Shown in pieces: positions 7,077 to 12,065 of a DNA stretch of 12,065 nucleotides (positions within the stretch are counted from its first letter, which is position 1; the number at the start of each line of letters is the position of its first letter). The notes under the pieces are model-generated. The model saw nothing but the letters and a program-made list of their open reading frames with translations. It was not told the DNA's origin and did not search any database. Where the stretch lies: contig PKWH01000102.1 in NCBI GenBank assembly GCA_003131985.1, forward strand, positions 1,693 through 13,757, given 5' to 3'. The position numbers and the translations under genes are program-made. The stretch comes from Acidobacteriota bacterium. GTDB lineage: Bacteria; Acidobacteriota; Terriglobia; Acidiferrales; UBA7541.

Positions 7077-7934
7077 TCAAATTCCCAGCATGTTGATTTG
7101 CAGCTTCTTGTAGCCGTGCTCGACTGCCCATAAGTCCAGGGGAATCGTCGCCAGCTCATCCACAATGGGAACTGCCAGCCCCGTCTTCGTTAAGTCGATG
7201 TTCTTCAGGTAGGTATGACAGGTGTCGCAAACGTCCACGCGGACGTGGGCGATTTCCGGCGCGGAATAGAACGCCATCTGCGGCTCTCTTTCTTCTCCGC
7301 ACGCCGGACAATAAATTCTTCGAAAAGTCCACTCGTGCGCGCAGAGCATGCAGATCAGAGACTTCTTCGCACCGTCACCTTCACTCCTCAACACGCCGAC
7401 GATTGGCTTGCCGCCGCAAAGCGGGCAGGTCGATGGAGTACCATCCACGATCGTCGGCTCGCGGTGGGCGGCAAGATATTCGGCATACGGCTGGAGAAAA
7501 ATCCACGCCAGCAATCGATCGGAAGAAGTTGACTCGCGCGAATCGCCGGTTCGCAGCTCTTCTGCGTCGTCCACAGCCGATGCCAATTCCGGATCCCCGT
7601 GCCAGAAATCTTCAATCGCGTGCTGCCATCCCACGGGCCCTTTCTGCGCAAGCCCAACAGCGGCCTGGGCAAGCGGCGGCGGTGCAATCTGCTGGATCAC
7701 AGATAGAAATGGGGAAAAGTGCGGCAGGAGAAGGAAAAAATCCAATTCGTCTCGCAGGGGGCGGTCGGCGGAAATCTTAGGCGAATCCTTCAGGGCCTTC
7801 TGAATTTCCGCATAGAGGCTTTTCTGGAATGTTGCGACTCGCGTGTAAAAGCGCAGTCCCTCAGCGCCGAATGGATATGTTGACGTTAATTCGGTGGCGC
7901 GACGGATTCGGCGATCCCACTGCGCAGGGATCAT
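7077..7934 (-). CDS. fdhE: Formate dehydrogenase accessory protein FdhE, 285 aa
   Basis: FdhE is a cytoplasmic maturation factor needed for active respiratory formate dehydrogenases; it binds the catalytic subunit and carries metal through paired cysteines. Four CxxC pairs are visible: C170/C173 (CPLCGG), C195/C198 (CMLC), C209/C212 (CPACG) and C236/C239 (CDTC). The N-terminal 160 residues are helical and lack cysteines, as in the family. The 285-residue length is close to the 309 residues of E. coli FdhE. The protein ends in an intact helical segment (INMLGI). Its ATG (7934) overlaps the gamma-subunit TGA by 4 nt, with no ribosome-binding site of its own, so translation should depend on coupling. 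Its position right after alpha-beta-gamma copies the E. coli fdoGHI-fdhE order. Confidence 0.94.
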   Translation of the reverse strand: MIPAQWDRRIRRATELTSTYPFGAEGLRFYTRVATFQKSLYAEIQKALKDSPKISADRPLRDELDFFLLLPHFSPFLSVIQQIAPPPLAQAAVGLAQKGPVGWQHAIEDFWHGDPELASAVDDAEELRTGDSRESTSSDRLLAWIFLQPYAEYLAAHREPTIVDGTPSTCPLCGGKPIVGVLRSEGDGAKKSLICMLCAHEWTFRRIYCPACGEEREPQMAFYSAPEIAHVRVDVCDTCHTYLKNIDLTKTGLAVPIVDELATIPLDLWAVEHGYKKLQINMLGI

Positions 7935-8614
7935 TGATTGGGACGGGATTTACCGGTGACCTGGTAATACCATTTGCGGTGAAAGGTCCAGGCCCAGGCG
8001 CGCGTCACGTTTCCGTGGACCATGGACGCGAAACTTCCTTCTTCCAACAGCGTGCTCATGTAAACGTGAATGAGGAAGAGGCCAATAGTGATTAGCGCTA
8101 CGCTAGCGTGAATCAAGATCGCCACATAGCGCAAAATGTGGAAACTCCACGGAACGGCTTCAACGTACCAGAGCACAAAGCCGGAGAGAAGCAGAAGAAT
8201 TGTGCTGCCAACCATCGCCCAAAAGTAGATTTTCTGTCCCCAGTTAAAGCGTCCGACTGGTGGGAGTTTGTCGTCCTCATTCTCTATGTAGGCTTTGATG
8301 TTATCCGCCCAGACGCGATCGTCGTTATCCACTTCCATATCGCCACCCCACTGCATGAACATGAAGAACTGGGAAACGGTGAAGAACAAACCGAACCAAG
8401 GGTGCCAGAATCTCGCGGTTGGCCCGCCTCCGACAATCGCGGCCAACCAGTAAAGGTAAGGTGTCCAGAAAGCGAGCCCGGTGATCAAACAGTAGGAATA
8501 TGTTACTGCGCCAAACCAATGGTTCACGCGCTCGACGAACGTATAACGCGGGATCAGTTCCTCGTCGAAATCCGTAGTCGTTCGAGGACGCCGCACAGTA
8601 TCGGTGGTACTCAT
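7931..8614 (-). CDS. fdnI: Formate dehydrogenase gamma subunit, cytochrome b, 227 aa
   Basis: This is the diheme cytochrome b that anchors the enzyme in the inner membrane and passes electrons to quinone. Four membrane spans are visible, around residues 35-57, 70-89, 130-150 and 163-187. The candidate heme ligands are His32, His71, His169 and His183. Their spacing (39, 98 and 14 residues) equals that of the E. coli FdnI ligands His18, His57, His155 and His169 as I recall them. The cytoplasmic loop between spans 2 and 3 is acidic (EVDNDDRVW). The frame stays open far upstream to 8968, inside the beta gene, but the ATG at 8614 overlaps the beta-subunit stop in an ATGA and gives a family-length protein (FdnI is 217 aa), so it is the true start. 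The symbol could equally be fdoI; the two paralogues cannot be told apart here. Confidence 0.93.
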   Translation of the reverse strand: MSTTDTVRRPRTTTDFDEELIPRYTFVERVNHWFGAVTYSYCLITGLAFWTPYLYWLAAIVGGGPTARFWHPWFGLFFTVSQFFMFMQWGGDMEVDNDDRVWADNIKAYIENEDDKLPPVGRFNWGQKIYFWAMVGSTILLLLSGFVLWYVEAVPWSFHILRYVAILIHASVALITIGLFLIHVYMSTLLEEGSFASMVHGNVTRAWAWTFHRKWYYQVTGKSRPNQ

Positions 8615-9501
8615 GAAGGCCCCCGATCTTCCGGCGGGATCGGTTCTTCTTTCTTCGGCCCGACTCGCAGATAATGCAAGGCAAGGCCCACAATGCCGCC
8701 AATCATGGCCAAATTCCCAAGCCATTTCAGCGGCTTTTTCCACAGCCACACTGAATAGGGGATGTGAGGATCTTTCGGGAGCCCACCGTACAACTCGGGA
8801 TTCTTGGCGTCGTGCAGGACGTAGATCACGTGCGTTCCGCCTATGCCGGCGGGATCGTAAACTCCCGCATCGGCGAACCCGGAGACATCGCGAAGCTGCT
8901 CCGCCCTGAATTCCGCCAGGTCCTTCATCTCCGATTTCGTGCCGAAGTGCAGGCAGCCTGTGGGGCACGCTTTAATGCAAGCTGGTTCGAGACCCACCGA
9001 CACGCGATCGTTGCACAGCGTGCACTTGAAAACTTTGTGCGCTTCCGGGCTGAATTTCGGAATATTGAACGGGCACCCGGTGACGCAGTAGCCGCAACCG
9101 ATGCAGTGCGCTTCTTGAAAATCCACGATGCCGTTGGCATACTGCACAATGGCACCGTCCGCCGGACATGCTTCCAGACAGCCCGGCTCTTCGCAGTGCA
9201 TACACTGATCTTTACGCATCAGCAGCATCATGCTGCCGTCGTCGCGCTCGTGCTCGTTGAATTTGATCAGGTTCCAGTAGTTCCATGCCGTCTCCGGCAT
9301 CGTCTGGTAGCTGTTGTTAAAAGTCGTTTGAGAGAAGGTGTAACCGTTCCATTCCAGGCACGCCACTTCGCACGCTTTGCAACCGATACACGTGGTGGTG
9401 TCCACGAGCTTGCAGACTTGGAATTCGCGGTTCAGCCCGGCGCCTGGGACGGTCCCGGCATGTCCTGAGATTCTGATTATTTCCGTTGACGCCTGGCTCA
9501 T
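8611..9501 (-). CDS. fdnH: Formate dehydrogenase beta subunit, four [4Fe-4S] clusters, 296 aa
   Basis: This subunit carries electrons from the catalytic subunit to the cytochrome b. Sixteen cysteines form four complete sets: C38/41/44/48, C100/103/108/112, C133/136/139/143 and C160/163/175/179. A conserved segment, VYDPAGIGGTHVIYVLHD, follows near 214-231. One membrane helix at about 256-278 anchors the protein, and a short polar tail ends it. The length of 296 is close to the 294 of E. coli FdnH. The ATG at 9501 is 9 nt after the alpha stop, and the ribosome-binding site GGGAG sits in that gap directly behind the stop. The stop overlaps the gamma start. There is no signal peptide; export would be by piggy-backing on the Tat signal of the alpha chain, as known for this family. 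Confidence 0.95.
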   Translation of the reverse strand: MSQASTEIIRISGHAGTVPGAGLNREFQVCKLVDTTTCIGCKACEVACLEWNGYTFSQTTFNNSYQTMPETAWNYWNLIKFNEHERDDGSMMLLMRKDQCMHCEEPGCLEACPADGAIVQYANGIVDFQEAHCIGCGYCVTGCPFNIPKFSPEAHKVFKCTLCNDRVSVGLEPACIKACPTGCLHFGTKSEMKDLAEFRAEQLRDVSGFADAGVYDPAGIGGTHVIYVLHDAKNPELYGGLPKDPHIPYSVWLWKKPLKWLGNLAMIGGIVGLALHYLRVGPKKEEPIPPEDRGPS

Positions 9502-9510
9502 CGTCGCTCC

Positions 9511-12065
9511 CTACGCCTTCTCGACTTTCACTAGGAACCCTTTCGATTCAGGAGTGTGGGCATTTGGGTCCGTGACTGCGGGCGTGAGTAAATTCGCCGG
9601 GGTCCGCGCGTTTCTGCCTTCATCCTCGTCAATGCCGCGGAAGCCCTGATGAATGGGCAACCCTATCTGATAAACCTTTTTGCCGTCAATCATCATAGGC
9701 TTCAGCCGCCGCGTCACAAAGGCTTTGGCGGTGTAGGTTCCCCGCGCGCTAATTACATGGATCATGTCTGTCCCGCGAATTCCCTTTTCGTCCGCGAGCT
9801 CCACGGGAATTTCCACAAACGGCTCCGGGATCAACTGAACGTTCATCGGATTGTTTTTCGTCCAGTAGTGGTACTGCTCGGTCAGGCGGTAAGTGGTGCA
9901 GACGATGCTGTACTCTTCCGGCGTACCGAACTTGTCGTAAGGCGACTTGAACTTCTTCACCAGCGGGTTATTCGATTGGTCCGGGTGCAGCAGGTTCTTG
10001 GTGGGGCTTTCGATTGGTTCGTAGTGTTCCGGGAACGGGCCGTCCGCCAGCACTCCGATGGGAGCGAACAATCGCCCAACGCCTTCCGGGTTCATGATGA
10101 AGGGCCCCATGTGGTCTTTCGGATTGGAATCGGGTTTGAAGTCCGGTACGTCATTGCCGGCCCATTTTCCCGCCGCTTCGTTCCACCAGACCTGCTTGCG
10201 GTCCGGATCCCACGGCTTCCCAGCTGGATTGCAGGACGCACGGTTGTAAAGCACGCGGCGGTTGGCCGGCCACGACCATGCCCAGTTCGGAAACACGCCC
10301 ATTCCGGAGGGGTCTTCCGTGCCTCGCCGCTGGATCTGCGCCCCTGCTTCCGTCCACATGCCGGAATAAATCCAATTGCCGCACATCGTCGTGCCATCGT
10401 CCTTCAGCCATGCGAATCCGGGCAATTGCTGACCCGCCTTAATCACTTGTTTCGTCACCGGATCCGTCAGGTCAGCCAGCGCCTTTCCGTTGAGCTCCAT
10501 CGCCACCTGAGTGAGTGGGGGATGGGCGGAGTCCGCGTAGGCCCAGCTCAGATTCAGTATGGGGTCGGGAAATTGTCCGCCGTCTTTCTTGTAGAGGTCC
10601 CGAACGCGCAGGAAAATCTGCGCGATGATGTCCTGATCGAGCCGCGCCTGCCCCGGAGGCGGAACCGCGGCGTATTTCCACGTTACCCAGCGCGCGGAAT
10701 TCGTCATGCTGCCGTCTTTTTCCGCAAAGCCGGCGCAGGGCAAGCGATAGACCGTGGTATTGATTTTCTTTTGTTCGTCGGTTGAGATTCCCGGGGCTCT
10801 CCAGAAATCGCTGGTCTCGTCCGGATAAATTTCACCAACTACCAGCCAATCGGCCTTCTTCAGCGCGTTGATGTTCTTGGTAGTGTCCGGGCCGATCATC
10901 ACTCCGTTCATGCCGAAGGCCATCATGCCCTTCACCTTGCCGTTGTACATATCCTCCCAGATGTGCGTCCACGAATAATCGCGGTCAATCTTGGGCAGGT
11001 ACTCGAAAGCAAACCCGTTCTCTTTCGTAGCGGCGTCGCCGTACATCGACTTCAGCAAGGACACGAAAAACTTCGGCGTGTTCTGGTAGTAGTTCATCGA
11101 ATCCCACGGAGTAGGCTTTGACGCTGTCGGTGTTACTCGTTTCAGATAGGTAGGCAGATCAACGTCGTCCGGAACGGGAGCTTTCAAATATCCGGGCAAA
11201 GAATCGAAAAGTCCGGCCATGTCTGTTGCGCCTTGAATATTTGAATGGCCGCGGAGCGCGTTCACGCCACCTCCCGCTCTTCCCACATTGCCCAATAGAA
11301 GTTGAATCATCGCCGCGGTGCGGATGATTTGCGTTCCGAAGGTATGTTGCGTCCAGCCGACGGCGTAGATGATCGTCGCGACTTTCTTCATGTCGCCGTC
11401 TTTGCGGACAGACGTAAACAGATCGACAGCCTTCAAGTACTGTTCCTTGGGGATGCCGGTGATACGCTCGACGGTTTCTGGAGTGTAACGCGAATACTGC
11501 TGCTTCATTAATTGGAAGACGCAGCGAGGATGCTGAAGCGTCAAATCATACGCGACGTTTGGCGGCAGAGCCGGCGGCGGCGCCGGCCCAGCGGGTTTGC
11601 CTGGCGTCGGTTGGGGCGCGTGACCCGAGGCAGCGGCTGGAGAAGATCCCGCTGCGGCGGCCGCGTGCGTTGAACTCGAGGGGGCGTCCGTTTTTCCGCT
11701 GAAGTCACCGCCCTCCTGATAATTCCAAGTGGTCTTATCGTAAGTGCCCGATCCGGCGTTAAACCCGGAGTACAAGCCATCCTCGGGAAGTTTGAACCCT
11801 TCCTTGACGATGAACGCGGCGTTCGTATAGTTGACGAGATACTCTTTCGCGAAGCGGTTGTTCTCGATGGCGTAGCGAATCAACCCGCCGAGGAATGCAA
11901 TGTCCGTGCCGGCGCGAATCTGGACGAAGAGGTCGGCGGTAGCGGATGTGCGGGTGAATCGCGGATCTACGGAAATCAGCTTGGCGTTGCGGTTGCGTTT
12001 GGCCTCCATCGCCCATTTGAATCCGCAGGGATGGTTCTCGGCGGGATTGCCGCCCATGATCAACA
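9511..12065 (-). CDS. fdnG: Formate dehydrogenase alpha (catalytic) subunit, C-terminal 850 residues
   Basis: This is the molybdopterin-guanine-dinucleotide-containing subunit that oxidises formate to CO2 on the periplasmic side. The frame runs off the right edge; the Tat signal, the [4Fe-4S] cysteines and the active-site Cys or selenocysteine lie outside the window, so those cannot be judged. What is present follows E. coli FdnG almost block for block: MGGNPAENHPCGFKW at the start, ISVDPRFTRTSA, GGGVNALRGHSNIQGATD, and the C-terminal cofactor-binding domain with TTYRLTEQYHYWTKN and GFLVKVEKA at the end. Between NY and TLQHPRC there are about 59 residues where E. coli has about 12; the extra part is Ala/Pro/Ser-rich (core 11560-11688). 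The first base triplet fully inside the window is an internal Leu codon, not a start. The gene heads the operon with the beta, gamma and fdhE genes. Confidence 0.95.
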   Translation of the reverse strand, partial: LIMGGNPAENHPCGFKWAMEAKRNRNAKLISVDPRFTRTSATADLFVQIRAGTDIAFLGGLIRYAIENNRFAKEYLVNYTNAAFIVKEGFKLPEDGLYSGFNAGSGTYDKTTWNYQEGGDFSGKTDAPSSSTHAAAAAGSSPAAASGHAPQPTPGKPAGPAPPPALPPNVAYDLTLQHPRCVFQLMKQQYSRYTPETVERITGIPKEQYLKAVDLFTSVRKDGDMKKVATIIYAVGWTQHTFGTQIIRTAAMIQLLLGNVGRAGGGVNALRGHSNIQGATDMAGLFDSLPGYLKAPVPDDVDLPTYLKRVTPTASKPTPWDSMNYYQNTPKFFVSLLKSMYGDAATKENGFAFEYLPKIDRDYSWTHIWEDMYNGKVKGMMAFGMNGVMIGPDTTKNINALKKADWLVVGEIYPDETSDFWRAPGISTDEQKKINTTVYRLPCAGFAEKDGSMTNSARWVTWKYAAVPPPGQARLDQDIIAQIFLRVRDLYKKDGGQFPDPILNLSWAYADSAHPPLTQVAMELNGKALADLTDPVTKQVIKAGQQLPGFAWLKDDGTTMCGNWIYSGMWTEAGAQIQRRGTEDPSGMGVFPNWAWSWPANRRVLYNRASCNPAGKPWDPDRKQVWWNEAAGKWAGNDVPDFKPDSNPKDHMGPFIMNPEGVGRLFAPIGVLADGPFPEHYEPIESPTKNLLHPDQSNNPLVKKFKSPYDKFGTPEEYSIVCTTYRLTEQYHYWTKNNPMNVQLIPEPFVEIPVELADEKGIRGTDMIHVISARGTYTAKAFVTRRLKPMMIDGKKVYQIGLPIHQGFRGIDEDEGRNARTPANLLTPAVTDPNAHTPESKGFLVKVEKA
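11560..11688 (-). other. Ala/Pro-rich low-complexity insertion coded in the alpha subunit
   Basis: These 43 codons encode a segment in which 35 residues are Ala (13), Pro (12), Ser (6) or Gly (4), with no predicted secondary structure. It is in frame and the flanking blocks stay conserved, so it is a real insertion in an intact gene rather than a frameshift. It probably forms a flexible surface loop. Confidence 0.75.

Noticed and set aside
8615..8968. 118-codon N-terminal extension of the gamma subunit
   Set aside because: It lies wholly within the beta gene in another frame; the ATGA-coupled ATG at 8614 gives a family-length protein.
9649..10785. 378-codon open frame on the plus strand
   Set aside because: It is antisense to the well-conserved formate dehydrogenase alpha gene and is rich in Arg, His and Val as expected for a shadow frame.

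Overview
All genes in this window lie on the minus strand, so transcription runs from position 12065 towards 1. The gene content, the base composition (by eye somewhat above 50% GC) and the style of the proteins suggest an acidobacterium or a similar Gram-negative soil or sediment bacterium. There is an outer-membrane DUF481 barrel, a membrane-bound periplasmic-type formate dehydrogenase and an exported M42-like protein. This placement is an inference from protein style; the window has no rRNA or marker gene.

Region 1 (12065 to 7077) is a respiratory formate dehydrogenase operon in the order alpha (C-terminal 850 residues only), beta, gamma, fdhE. It resembles E. coli fdoGHI-fdhE. The alpha chain holds the molybdopterin site. 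The beta chain has four complete [4Fe-4S] cysteine sets and a C-terminal membrane anchor. The gamma chain is a diheme cytochrome b whose four candidate heme histidines have the same spacing as in FdnI. FdhE is a four-CxxC maturation factor. Junctions are tight: 9 nt between alpha and beta, then two 4-nt ATGA overlaps. The alpha chain carries an Ala/Pro-rich insertion that I do not remember from the E. coli enzymes.

Region 2 (7076 to 5525) is a 469-nt stretch without a recognised gene, followed by a DUF481-type outer-membrane barrel protein with a two-repeat beta domain at its N terminus. The leader holds several perfect hairpins, a possible anti-Shine-Dalgarno pairing, and a roughly 120-codon stop-free frame whose stop overlaps the DUF481 start codon.

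Region 3 (5524 to 759) holds a multi-span membrane histidine kinase with no response regulator beside it and a recognisable sigma70-like promoter. An ABC-type ATPase and its overlapping membrane permease follow, probably forming an exporter or efflux system.

Region 4 (615 to 1) is the N-terminal part of an M42-family peptidase homologue. It has a signal peptide and a Pro where the family normally has its first metal-binding His. The 143-nt gap upstream contains an 11-bp direct repeat.

I see no CRISPR array, insertion sequence, phage gene, tRNA or rRNA, and no obvious new multi-gene defence or biosynthetic system. The points most worth following up are the odd M42-like protein, the formate dehydrogenase insertion, and the structured leader of the DUF481 gene.
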